From the NCBI GenBank assembly GCA_964495785.1, contig CAZBXL010000034.1, forward strand, positions 1 through 38,972: a stretch of DNA of 38,972 nucleotides. Reading direction: 5' to 3'. A model generated the notes under the pieces. That model saw only the letters and a program-made list of their open reading frames with translations, was not told the DNA's origin and did not search any database. The DNA is from RFSX01 sp964495785. GTDB taxonomy: Bacteria; Bacteroidota; Bacteroidia; Chitinophagales; Saprospiraceae. This document shows, in pieces, positions 15,999 through 24,610 of the stretch. Made by a program: the position numbers and the translations under genes. How positions within the stretch are numbered: position 1 is the stretch's first letter; every line of letters begins with the position of its first letter.

Positions 15999-18314
15999 TT
16001 GTTACGAAATACCTTTTGCCTGATTATGGTAGTCATGCCTTTACTCATGTATGGGCAGCAGTATGATAATCTATTCAAGATCGCTGAAGTAAGCTCAGAC
16101 TTACCAGGGCTGTATACATCTGCACTCATCAAAGCAGATAATGCACAACTACATAAGATATACTCCGATAAGAATAAAGAATTAAGATTGGCCATCCCAT
16201 ATGGCGAAAACCGAATTTTCAATTTAACCTTGGAAGAAAAACAAATTTTCTCTTCAGACTATACACTATCCCAGAAGAATACCAACGGTGTTAGTAATAT
16301 CTATGACAATGTTGTAGGTACATACTATTCTGGTAAAGTTGTAGGTGTAGATAACTCGCTAGCAAGTCTTAGTATTTATAAGAATAGAATTGCAGGTGTA
16401 ATAAGATACAAGGACAAAACATACAATATAGGTCTGTATGATAAGTCTAACTACCATATCATATATGAGGCGAGTGATTTGAATGAAGATTTATCATTTG
16501 AGTGTGAGTCGATAGAACTCGAAAAATTTGTTGCTCCTGATAACTTTAAATCAACAACCACTTGCGAATCTGCAATTAACATTTATGTGGAATGTGATTA
16601 TGATATGTATCAAAATTTCAACTCAAATGTAACTGATGTCCAAGATTATGTAACCGATATATTTAATGAAATCTCCACGCTATACGATAATGAAGATATA
16701 GAAATTCTTATTTCTCAAATCGTAGTGTGGACATCAGCGGATTCTTATACAAATAATTCAAGTGGATTGTATGACTTCAAAGACGATATGATAGCTAACG
16801 GATATAATGGAGACGTCGCCCACTTACTTACTAATGATGCAGGTGCTAATGGCGGTATTGCGTATGTGGATCAGTTATGTGGATCTTTCCCATTTGCATA
16901 TGCTGATATAGTTAATTCTTACCATCCCTATCCAACTTATAGCTGGGATGTGCAGGTGGTGACTCATGAGATAGGACATGTATTAGGATCAAGACATACC
17001 CATCAATGTGTCTGGGGTCCTAATAATAATGAACAAATAGATGACTGTGGCAATGTAGCCGGAGGCTCAGCTGGCTCATGTTATGATCCAGCATCACCTA
17101 TATTACCAGCTGTAGGAGGCACAATTATGAGTTACTGTCATACACAATCTGCGGGTATTAATTTTAATGAAGGATTTGGTACAGAGCCAGGAGATTTAAT
17201 TAGACAGAAGCATGCTACTTGTATGTGTGATAATTCGACTTGTGATGATGCAACATTAATAACATCAAATGGAATTTATTTTGCAGAGCCTAATAATGGA
17301 AATGGAGCAACAAGTTCTAATGCGACACATGCAGATTGGTTCACCTTTGTACCAGATAGTAGTGGAGTGGTGACTATCAAATCTTGTGGACAAGGTGTAG
17401 ATACACGTTTGTGGTTACGCAGTGGTACTTGTAGCAATCTAAGCTATGAAACTTTTAGTGATGATAATTGCGATATTGGAAATGGCTCTAATTATGCTTC
17501 TGAGATAGATAGCTTTTCTGTTATAGCTGGCACCACCTATTTTATAGAATGGGATAATAGATGGAGCTCTGCTAATTTTGATTGGGAGTTCTTGTTTGTA
17601 GCAGATACAACACTAGTGCTGACAATAACCTGTCCTCCAAGCTATTCAGGAGATAATTTATGTGACAACATCTCTCATTTGCCGTCGGTTACTGGAACAG
17701 CAACCAGCAATGACGTTATGGCCGCTGTAACATGGAATGATAATATCGTACCGACAAGTTGTACAGAAACAATATTAAGGACTTGGCTTGCGACGGATAA
17801 TAATGCGTCTACAGCTTCGTGTATACAGTCAATCGTCATAACTGATAATGAATCACCCGTTATTAATAACTGTCCGACTGATATTACTGTAGATTCTGAC
17901 TCAACATGCGTTTATCTGTACAATATAATCGATCCAACTGCAAATGATAATTGTGATATTAATTTAGAAATTGTAAGTAATGTATCACAAGGTGAAACTT
18001 TAGAGATAGGGATAAATCCAATTTTTTATCAATATACTGATGACTGTGGTCATACGTCTTCATGTAGTTTTAATGTTATCGTTGAAGATGGATGTACTGT
18101 AATGCCTCCATGTACAGGAACGCAGGTGGTCATTAACGGAACGATAATAGACTCCTTATATCATGCTGAAATGAGTATTGACGCTAATGGAATGTTGATG
18201 TCTGGCGATGTGACAACTTTCAAGGCAGGACAAGAGATTAATTTAAATGCCGGTTTTGAGGTGCAGGCAGGCGCTACGATAGAGGTAATGATCGAAGATT
18301 GCGAGAATAATTAA
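15999..18314 (+). CDS. Secreted metzincin metallopeptidase with HYR domain
   Basis: 771 residues. The signal peptide is MLRNTFCLIMVVMPLLMYGQ (1-20). A propeptide-like region (about 25-180) is followed by a reprolysin-type (M12B-like) catalytic domain with HEIGHVLGSRH (323-333) and Met-turn TIMSYC (M376). Cysteines are plentiful, as in extracellular proteases. Residues about 405-535 form a beta-sandwich found in secreted Bacteroidota peptidases. Residues about 590-695 are HYR-like (ESPVINNCPTDITV). The last 70 residues (FKAGQEINLNAGFEVQAGA) are the beta coat-hanger segment typical of the phylum. The start is TTG: an in-frame TAA lies 15 bases upstream and the signal peptide begins here. Probably digests extracellular proteins. 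Confidence 0.87.
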   Translation: MLRNTFCLIMVVMPLLMYGQQYDNLFKIAEVSSDLPGLYTSALIKADNAQLHKIYSDKNKELRLAIPYGENRIFNLTLEEKQIFSSDYTLSQKNTNGVSNIYDNVVGTYYSGKVVGVDNSLASLSIYKNRIAGVIRYKDKTYNIGLYDKSNYHIIYEASDLNEDLSFECESIELEKFVAPDNFKSTTTCESAINIYVECDYDMYQNFNSNVTDVQDYVTDIFNEISTLYDNEDIEILISQIVVWTSADSYTNNSSGLYDFKDDMIANGYNGDVAHLLTNDAGANGGIAYVDQLCGSFPFAYADIVNSYHPYPTYSWDVQVVTHEIGHVLGSRHTHQCVWGPNNNEQIDDCGNVAGGSAGSCYDPASPILPAVGGTIMSYCHTQSAGINFNEGFGTEPGDLIRQKHATCMCDNSTCDDATLITSNGIYFAEPNNGNGATSSNATHADWFTFVPDSSGVVTIKSCGQGVDTRLWLRSGTCSNLSYETFSDDNCDIGNGSNYASEIDSFSVIAGTTYFIEWDNRWSSANFDWEFLFVADTTLVLTITCPPSYSGDNLCDNISHLPSVTGTATSNDVMAAVTWNDNIVPTSCTETILRTWLATDNNASTASCIQSIVITDNESPVINNCPTDITVDSDSTCVYLYNIIDPTANDNCDINLEIVSNVSQGETLEIGINPIFYQYTDDCGHTSSCSFNVIVEDGCTVMPPCTGTQVVINGTIIDSLYHAEMSIDANGMLMSGDVTTFKAGQEINLNAGFEVQAGATIEVMIEDCENN

Positions 18315-18342
18315 TGCAAATCGCAGATTTACATTTGTGGCT

Positions 18343-19206
18343 TTATTCAATCAATCTCATTAGGTATTTTCCGTACCCTGACTTTTCTAATGGAGTTGCT
18401 ATTTTTTGCAATTGTTCCGCTGAGATATAGTTCATGCGATAAGCGACTTCTTCTATACAACCGATTTTATAATCTTGACGTTGTTCTATTACTCTTATGA
18501 ATTCTGATGCAGCGGCTAATGAATCAAACGTACCAGTATCCAACCATGCAGTTCCTCTCTGCATTATGCCTACCGATAGATTTCCTTGTTTTAGATATTC
18601 TCTATTGAGGTCGGTTATCTCGTATTCTCCTCTTGCAGAAGGCTGAAGGTCAGAAGCTATATCACATACATTGTTATCGTAATAATATAGTCCAGGAACT
18701 GCAAATTTTGATTTGGGTTCATTAGGTTTTTCTTCTATTGATAGAACCTTTTTGTTCTCATCAAATTCTACAACTCCATATCTTTCTGGATCATGTACTG
18801 GGTACGCAAATACTCTTGCGCCAGACTTTATTTCAGCACTTTCCTGAAGAAGTTGGGACAAACCAGATCCGTAAAAGATATTATCACCCAATATCAGACA
18901 AGCTGCATCTCCATTTATAAACTCTCTCCCGATTACAAATGCTTGAGCTAATCCATTAGGTACTTCTTGTATTGCATATTGAAAGTTGCATCCCAAGTCT
19001 GATCCATCACCTAACAGTCGCTGGAATGATGCACTGTCATGAGGAGTAGTTATAATCAGTATATCCTTAATGCCTGATAACATAAGGATAGAAAGGGGAT
19101 AGTAGATCATCGGCTTATCATATATAGGCATAAGCTGTTTAGAGATCGCCTTAGTGATAGGGTATAATCTCGTACCAGAACCTCCTGCTAATATGATACC
19201 TTTCAT
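18343..19206 (-). CDS. rfbA: Glucose-1-phosphate thymidylyltransferase
   Basis: 287 residues, the full family length. The enzyme joins dTTP and glucose-1-phosphate into dTDP-glucose, the first step to dTDP-L-rhamnose and other deoxysugars of surface polysaccharides. The nucleotide-binding loop LAGGSGTRLYPIT is at 6-18, the sugar/metal site at LGDNIFYG, and EEKP is in the core. It lies alone: no rfbB, rfbC or rfbD is in the window, so the other pathway steps must be elsewhere. It converges on the metzincin gene with 28 bases between stops. Start ATG (MKGIILAGG), the family's usual start. Confidence 0.95.
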   Translation of the reverse strand: MKGIILAGGSGTRLYPITKAISKQLMPIYDKPMIYYPLSILMLSGIKDILIITTPHDSASFQRLLGDGSDLGCNFQYAIQEVPNGLAQAFVIGREFINGDAACLILGDNIFYGSGLSQLLQESAEIKSGARVFAYPVHDPERYGVVEFDENKKVLSIEEKPNEPKSKFAVPGLYYYDNNVCDIASDLQPSARGEYEITDLNREYLKQGNLSVGIMQRGTAWLDTGTFDSLAAASEFIRVIEQRQDYKIGCIEEVAYRMNYISAEQLQKIATPLEKSGYGKYLMRLIE

Positions 19207-19267
19207 TATTAAAGTAGTTAAGCTATTTAATCTTTGTAAATCTCAATCTGTTAGTGTTATACATTCA

Positions 19268-19681
19268 TCAAGAATCGAACCACTCGTCAAGATATAATTC
19301 ATCTTTATACTCATCTATTTCCCTTCTTTCTCTCTTAGTCGGTCGACCAACACCACGTTCTCTAAATTCTGATTTCGCTTTTCCCATATACCAATTCTTG
19401 AACTTATTCAGTTCTTCTTCTGGAGTAAGATTGTCATAACATGGAGCTGCTAAGACAGCCGAGACTCTACTTTTAAGTAACTTATTGATTTTAAAAGTAA
19501 GAAAGTATCCATCTTTTTTGACATTAATAATCTGATCTGCTCTTATTAAAAAAGAAGGTTTTAGACGAGTTTCTTCTATAGAGATATGACCTTTTTTGCA
19601 TGCATCTGTGGCCTTGGATCTTGACTTGAAAATTCTGACACACCACAGCCACTTATCTACACGCATTTTCTGCTTATCCAT
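19268..19681 (-). CDS. hslR: S4-domain RNA-binding protein, Hsp15-like
   Basis: 137 residues. The N-terminal S4 RNA-binding fold (MRVDKWLWCVRIFKSRSKAT..., about 6-65) is followed by a basic tail with RGVGRPTKRERRE. This matches Hsp15, which in E. coli binds stalled 50S subunits carrying nascent-chain tRNA and helps recycle them. The start overlaps the end of ppk2 by 8 bases and the gene is last in the DUF58-ppk2-hslR set. The final residues are acidic (DEYKDELYLDEWFDS), unlike the basic E. coli tail. Confidence 0.88.
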   Translation of the reverse strand: MDKQKMRVDKWLWCVRIFKSRSKATDACKKGHISIEETRLKPSFLIRADQIINVKKDGYFLTFKINKLLKSRVSAVLAAPCYDNLTPEEELNKFKNWYMGKAKSEFRERGVGRPTKRERREIDEYKDELYLDEWFDS

Positions 19682-20450
19682 TTATTATATCCACTTTAGG
19701 TTCTTCTTTTAAGGCAGGGTAAGTTTCTTTTAATTTTGACAATCGTTTTACGATCTGGTCTGCTACGACATAGTTACGATACCACCTTTGATCAGCTGGT
19801 ACATTTATCCAAGGGATCTCTGATCTATTGAGTACGTCCTCATATGCTTTCATATAAGATACCCAGTGTTTTCTTTCGGCCCAGTCTCCATCGTTATGTT
19901 TGTAGTTTTTACGAGGTACCTCTATTCTTTCAATCAGCTTTTCCTTTTGTCTATCATAGGATAAGTTGAGAAAAAACTTCATTACGATCGTATCATTATC
20001 AGCGACAAGCAATTTCTCAAAAGCATTGATAGCATCGAAACGAGCTTTTACTCTTTTATTATCTATCCAATTATGTACACGCTGTATGAGAACATCCTCA
20101 TAATGTGATCTGACAAATATTTTAACTTCACCTTTAGCTGGGACCTGCTTGTGGGCCCTCCATAGAAAGTCATGTGCAAACTCTTCATCTGATGGTTTTT
20201 TGAAACCATATGCAGATACCATTGTCGGACTTACTTTACTGAATACAGTTTTGCTTACTCCGTCTTTACCACTCGAATCCATGCCTTGAAGTACCACGAG
20301 TAGACTATGTTTTTTATTGGCATACATAAGAGTTATTAAGTCCTTAATTCTGTCAGTAAGTTCTCTTGTTTTCTCTACAATCTTATCCTTCTTTAACTTC
20401 TCAGGAGCTCTTGTTGCCAAGTTGGCTATTCGTATCTTCTTTGTAGGCAT
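19674..20450 (-). CDS. ppk2: Polyphosphate kinase 2 family protein
   Basis: 258 residues with the PPK2 fold. Walker A is GMDSSGKD (56-63), the second strand motif is FVRSHYEDVLIQRVHNW, and the lid region has basic residues (RKNYKHNDGDW). PPK2 enzymes transfer phosphate between polyphosphate and nucleoside mono- or diphosphates. Length and motifs fit single-domain enzymes that make ADP or ATP from polyP; the precise nucleotide cannot be read off. The start codon overlaps the DUF58 stop by one base (TAATG) and the end overlaps hslR, so the three are translationally coupled. Confidence 0.9.
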   Translation of the reverse strand: MPTKKIRIANLATRAPEKLKKDKIVEKTRELTDRIKDLITLMYANKKHSLLVVLQGMDSSGKDGVSKTVFSKVSPTMVSAYGFKKPSDEEFAHDFLWRAHKQVPAKGEVKIFVRSHYEDVLIQRVHNWIDNKRVKARFDAINAFEKLLVADNDTIVMKFFLNLSYDRQKEKLIERIEVPRKNYKHNDGDWAERKHWVSYMKAYEDVLNRSEIPWINVPADQRWYRNYVVADQIVKRLSKLKETYPALKEEPKVDIING

Positions 20451-21373
20451 TATATTCTCATTTTTTTTCTTTTTACAAGATAGGTTTCCAATACGGTATG
20501 GAACCCTTCACGTATATCTGTCTCTATCATGTCTATCCTATATTGCAGACATTTAACTCTTAGATTTTCCTTGAATGTTCTTATTTTTTCTTGGTAGAAT
20601 TCTCTTACTTGATTGGATTGTAGTTTGACACGCTCACCAGATTCCATATCTATAAATTCATGAGGTCTATTTTCAAACTCGAAGTCTCCTTCTAATTTCT
20701 TATCAATAACATGAAATAAAACCACTTCGTGCTTATTATATTTCAGATGCTGTAGAGCAGAGAAGAGCTCGTCATTATCCTCGTTCTTATCGAACATATC
20801 ACTAAATATAATGACCAGTGATCTCTTATGAATACTTTCTGCAATCTGGTGTAATGTCTCAATGACTGATGTTTTTTTATTCCGTTCGGGAGTTTTGATG
20901 AGCTTATCCAGATATGATAATAATAGTCTGTAATGTGTTGTTGATGATTTGGCTCTCGTGTGAATATTTACAGTTTCATCAAATAGACTTAGTCCAAAAG
21001 CATCTCTTTGCTTTTTGAGTAGATTCATCAGTGATGCCGCCGCTAAGGCACTGAATTGAAGTTTGTTTAGTTCGTTTTCTTTTCTATCCTCTGGAAAGTA
21101 CATGGAAGAAGAAGTATCGATGACGATCTGTGCTCTTAGGTTAGTCTCTTCTTCGTACTTCTTTGTGAAAAGTTTCTCTGTTCTGGCAAAAACCTTCCAG
21201 TCTATATTTTTAGTAGATTCTCCTTGATTGTAGATCCTGTGTTCTGCAAATTCTACGGAGAAACCATGGAAAGGGCTCTTATGTAGACCTATAATAAACC
21301 CTTCAACCACCTGCTTAGCAAGCAGTTCAAGATTTTCAAGTCGATTTAATTCAAAATTATCAAAAAAGCTCAT
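20450..21373 (-). CDS. DUF58 / vWA-like protein
   Basis: 307 residues of the DUF58 family. The conserved N-terminal segment (GLHKSPFHGFSVEFAEHRIY followed by KNIDWKVFARTEKL) is present, then a von Willebrand A-like domain with the MIDAS start D86-T-S88-S-S90. The usual partner is a MoxR AAA+ ATPase, forming a chaperone-like metal-insertion or stress system. None is adjacent here; ppk2 and hslR follow instead. No membrane segment is visible, unlike longer DUF58 proteins. The trxA terminator separates it from the upstream gene. Confidence 0.88.
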   Translation of the reverse strand: MSFFDNFELNRLENLELLAKQVVEGFIIGLHKSPFHGFSVEFAEHRIYNQGESTKNIDWKVFARTEKLFTKKYEEETNLRAQIVIDTSSSMYFPEDRKENELNKLQFSALAAASLMNLLKKQRDAFGLSLFDETVNIHTRAKSSTTHYRLLLSYLDKLIKTPERNKKTSVIETLHQIAESIHKRSLVIIFSDMFDKNEDNDELFSALQHLKYNKHEVVLFHVIDKKLEGDFEFENRPHEFIDMESGERVKLQSNQVREFYQEKIRTFKENLRVKCLQYRIDMIETDIREGFHTVLETYLVKRKKMRI

Positions 21374-21390
21374 ATCCCGATTTAATTCAT

Positions 21391-21426
21391 AAAAAAAGCC
21401 CTAAGCATATATAACGCTAAGGGCTT
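21391..21426 (-). terminator. Intrinsic terminator after trxA
   Basis: Read on the minus strand, AGCCCTTAGC pairs with GCTTAGGGCT with one A-A mismatch around a 9-nt loop, followed by seven T. It ends the trxA transcript before the DUF58 operon. Confidence 0.85.
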
Positions 21427-21458
21427 GTAATATCTTACTTTTTAAAGATAATTGCTAA

Positions 21459-21776
21459 TTATAAATGAGCAGCCATCTTTTCTTCGAGTACAGCTTTAGT
21501 AGTTGCTCCAACGTGCTTTTCTACCACTTCACCATTCTTGATGAGAAGGATTGTTGGTATACTTCTTACACCATATTTAGTTGATACCTCAGAGTTATGG
21601 TCTACATTGACCTTGCCTATGACTGCTTTACCTTCGTATTCTTTGGATAATTCATCAATAATAGGGCTGACCATACGACAAGGGCCACACCATTCTGCCC
21701 AAAAATCAACAACTACGAGTTTGTCAGAGTCTAATGCAGACTCTTGGAAGTTAGTATCAGTAAATTCAAATGCCAT
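21459..21776 (-). CDS. trxA: Thioredoxin
   Basis: 105 residues, one thioredoxin fold. The active site is WAEWC30GPC33 and the cis-proline loop is RSIPTILL. It reduces disulfides in the cytoplasm, including the C-terminal cysteine pair of ribonucleotide reductase encoded about 5.7 kb away. It is monocistronic: its own terminator follows, and the divergent DUF3810 gene begins 86 bases upstream. Confidence 0.97.
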   Translation of the reverse strand: MAFEFTDTNFQESALDSDKLVVVDFWAEWCGPCRMVSPIIDELSKEYEGKAVIGKVNVDHNSEVSTKYGVRSIPTILLIKNGEVVEKHVGATTKAVLEEKMAAHL

Positions 21777-21861
21777 CTGTAATAAGTTTTATTTTCTTTT
21801 ATTATTTAATTCAGTCAATTAACGATCTTTGTTTGTCAAAAGTTCTTAGAAATTCAATATT

Positions 21862-22899
21862 GTGAAAGATAATAGAATTAAGATTGGGGTGATAGTTTTA
21901 GTGCTTGTTTTAGCAGTTGAACTTCTATTCTCATACGTACCGTCTTTGTACGAAACACTCTACTTTAATAGCCTCTTTCAATTGATTCGTGTTGTCCATG
22001 ATTATTCATTGGGTTTACTTCCTATTCCATCAATATACATTGTGCTGATTGGTTTTCTTTGGTATTTTTTTAGAGATGTAAGAGCTACGATATTAAGTTG
22101 GTTAAGTGCAGTATTAAGATTTATAATCTGGGTTATCATTTTCTTTTATGTCGGCTGGGGCTATAATTATAATCAAGAGAAATTAAGCTCAAGCCTAAGT
22201 TTAGAAGTCCCTTCGATTGATTCTACATATATAAGTCAAGCATTCTTACAGCAGACTGATAGGTTATATGCCATTAAGGATAGTATGACGGGGATACAGT
22301 CTCAATTTTATTTTATAGAGAACGGTATCCGTGATCTCCAGGAGTCAGTACTGGACGAGTGGGGGTGGCCTACATATGGACGTGTCAGAGTGAGGTACTT
22401 ATGGCCCGGATTGTTGCTTCATTTTAGAACATCAGGGATCTATATTCCGCATGCGGCAGAGGGGCATATTGATGCAGGTTTGTATGTTAAGCAGCATCCT
22501 TTTACTATCGCTCATGAGATGAGTCATGGATACGGTATCACTGATGAAAGTGAAGCTAATTTTGTAGCTTATCTTACTTGTATCAAATCTAAAAATTTAG
22601 ATATCGTCTATAGTGCAGAGTTGGCGTATTGGAGATATTTAGCAAGATATTACAAGGCTTTTCATCCTGAGTCATGGACAGAATTTTACAATGGATTAGA
22701 TGCACGATTAATACAAGATTTGAATCTTATAAATGATCATATCAAAATGTATAAAGATTGGATGCCAAAGTATAGAGATGTGATCTATGATAACTATCTC
22801 AAATCTCATGGTGTCAAAGCAGGTATTAAAAGTTACGATCAGATGATACTACTTATTGCTGCTTATAAGAATAAAAATGCAGCAGAGATAGAGGAGTAA
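21862..22899 (+). CDS. DUF3810 membrane protein with zinc-protease-like motif
   Basis: 345 residues. Three hydrophobic segments lie in the first 105 residues (about 8-27, 55-72, 82-100), then a soluble domain. This carries HEMSHGYG followed by DESEANF, the HExxH plus downstream Glu of gluzincin-like peptidases. This matches the DUF3810 family of Bacteroidota, whose activity is unproven as far as I know. The start is GTG (MKDNRIKIGV). A GATCTTTG box at 21824-21831 could be its -7 element. It converges on purE with only 5 bases between the stops. Confidence 0.82.
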   Translation: MKDNRIKIGVIVLVLVLAVELLFSYVPSLYETLYFNSLFQLIRVVHDYSLGLLPIPSIYIVLIGFLWYFFRDVRATILSWLSAVLRFIIWVIIFFYVGWGYNYNQEKLSSSLSLEVPSIDSTYISQAFLQQTDRLYAIKDSMTGIQSQFYFIENGIRDLQESVLDEWGWPTYGRVRVRYLWPGLLLHFRTSGIYIPHAAEGHIDAGLYVKQHPFTIAHEMSHGYGITDESEANFVAYLTCIKSKNLDIVYSAELAYWRYLARYYKAFHPESWTEFYNGLDARLIQDLNLINDHIKMYKDWMPKYRDVIYDNYLKSHGVKAGIKSYDQMILLIAAYKNKNAAEIEE

Positions 22900-22904
22900 T
22901 ATGC

Positions 22905-23396
22905 CTATCTATTCTCCACACGTTTTGCTTTTTCAAGCACCTCAGCCTTCATCGTTTCTCTATAGTGCATTAATTTTTTAGCGACTGTATCATCTGAACA
23001 TGATAATATTCTTGCAGCTAGAAGTCCTGCGTTTTTAGCACCATTAAGTGCAACGGTGGCTACAGGTATCCCGTTAGGCATTTGTAGTATAGATAATACC
23101 GAATCCCATCCATCAATAGAATTAGATGACTTAATCGGAACACCTATAATAGGTAGAGTACTCAGTGAGGCAACCATCCCTGGAAGATGTGCAGCACCTC
23201 CAGCACCTGCTATAATTACTTTTGTGCCGTTAGATCTGGCTTCATTGGCGTACGAAAACATACGTTCAGGAGTTCTATGAGCAGAAACGACGGTCATATG
23301 GTAACTGATATCCATTTTCTCTAAGATTTCAGCTGCGGCTTTCATGACTGGTAGATCAGAATCTGATCCCATGATAATACTAACTAAATGGCTCAT
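22905..23396 (-). CDS. purE: N5-CAIR mutase
   Basis: 163 residues, class I PurE. It converts N5-carboxyaminoimidazole ribonucleotide to 4-carboxyaminoimidazole ribonucleotide in de novo purine synthesis. Visible motifs are GSDSD (10-14), SAHRTP (38-43) with the catalytic His40, and AGAGGAAHLPG. The start overlaps the purK end by 4 bases (ATGA-type), giving a coupled purK-purE unit. PurK supplies the substrate. Confidence 0.97.
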   Translation of the reverse strand: MSHLVSIIMGSDSDLPVMKAAAEILEKMDISYHMTVVSAHRTPERMFSYANEARSNGTKVIIAGAGGAAHLPGMVASLSTLPIIGVPIKSSNSIDGWDSVLSILQMPNGIPVATVALNGAKNAGLLAARILSCSDDTVAKKLMHYRETMKAEVLEKAKRVENR

Positions 23397-24547
23397 GCGA
23401 CGACTTTTAAGTTTTGCTTAATGAAGTTAATTTTTTCTAACAGTATTTCTTGCGTGTTTCCTAAGATTGTAATGTGGCCCATCTTCCTCATTGGTCTCGT
23501 TTCTTTCTTATTGTATAAATGGACATAGATATCATCTAATGATAAGACCTTTTCTAATCCTTGATATATTGGTGCCCCAGTATAATTTTGATCTCCTAAG
23601 ATATTATAAATCGCAGAGTAAGAAGTACTCTCGTTTTCTCTAAGTTCTTGGTCAAGTAAGATGTCAAGTAATATTCTAAACTGTGACTTAGGATAAGCCT
23701 CTATAGTATGGTGTCCTGAGTTATGTGGACGTGGAGCGACTTCGTTAATAAGCACTTCTCCTTCTTTAGTCAAGAAAAGCTCTACAGCTAATAGACCAAT
23801 CATGTCTAATTCTGTAATCACTTTTAGAGCCAGTTCATTGCATACTTTCTTAATGTCTTCTGACACAGACGATGGAGAAATTAGATAATCTAAAAGATTG
23901 CCTTTTTCATTAAAGACCATCTCAGTTGTATCAAAAAGTGTCATTTCTCCTTTGGAATTTCTTCCCACAATAACCGCTAACTCTTTGTCTATATTGACTA
24001 AATCTTCTATGACAGAAGGTGTATCAAATATCTTGTCATTATCATTAGCTGACTTAATAACCACAACTCCTTTTCCATCATATCCAAACATTCTTGATTT
24101 TTGGACAAAGGGATAACTCAGAGATTTGTTTTCAATAGCCTCTAATATTTCCGACTTAGATTCAAATAATCGAAACGGGGAACTTGGTAAGTTTTTACTT
24201 TTATAAAATTCTTTTTGGATTCCTTTGTCTTTTATTATTCTTACAACTCTTGATTGTGGGTATACTTTTTTGCCTTTTTCTTCGAGATCTTTTAGTGCAT
24301 CTACATTGACATTTTCTATCTCTATGGATAAGACATCCATTTCTTCTCCGAACTGCATCACATCATTATAATCTGTAAAGTCCCCTTTGTGTATGTGAGG
24401 GCTTATACCACTGACGGGATAAGTCGTATCCTTCTCAAGAAAATGGATATCGAGACATAAGTTACTGGCCTCTTGACCTAACATAAGACCTAATTGACCT
24501 CCGCCAAGAATCCCTATTTTGGCATTTAATATATTTTTATCAGACAT
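23393..24547 (-). CDS. purK: N5-carboxyaminoimidazole ribonucleotide synthase
   Basis: 384 residues, ATP-grasp family. It carboxylates AIR with bicarbonate and ATP to give N5-CAIR, which PurE then rearranges. The N-terminal Rossmann-like loop IGILGGGQLGLML is at 11-23. The ATP-grasp core includes PFVQKSRMFGYDGKGVVVI, and the metal-binding segment is LINEVAPRPHNSGHHTIEA. First gene of the purK-purE pair, divergent from the dihydroorotase gene, so purine and pyrimidine genes share a 63-bp control region. Confidence 0.96.
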   Translation of the reverse strand: MSDKNILNAKIGILGGGQLGLMLGQEASNLCLDIHFLEKDTTYPVSGISPHIHKGDFTDYNDVMQFGEEMDVLSIEIENVNVDALKDLEEKGKKVYPQSRVVRIIKDKGIQKEFYKSKNLPSSPFRLFESKSEILEAIENKSLSYPFVQKSRMFGYDGKGVVVIKSANDNDKIFDTPSVIEDLVNIDKELAVIVGRNSKGEMTLFDTTEMVFNEKGNLLDYLISPSSVSEDIKKVCNELALKVITELDMIGLLAVELFLTKEGEVLINEVAPRPHNSGHHTIEAYPKSQFRILLDILLDQELRENESTSYSAIYNILGDQNYTGAPIYQGLEKVLSLDDIYVHLYNKKETRPMRKMGHITILGNTQEILLEKINFIKQNLKVVA

Positions 24548-24610
24548 AATGCTTACAAATGTATTTTATATTATCAAGCTTCTTAAATTGTGCTAATAAA
24601 AAATGCAGAG

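Noticed and set aside
18306..18330. Terminator between the metzincin and rfbA
   Set aside because: Only a 5-bp AAATC/GATTT stem with no T-run; too weak to support.
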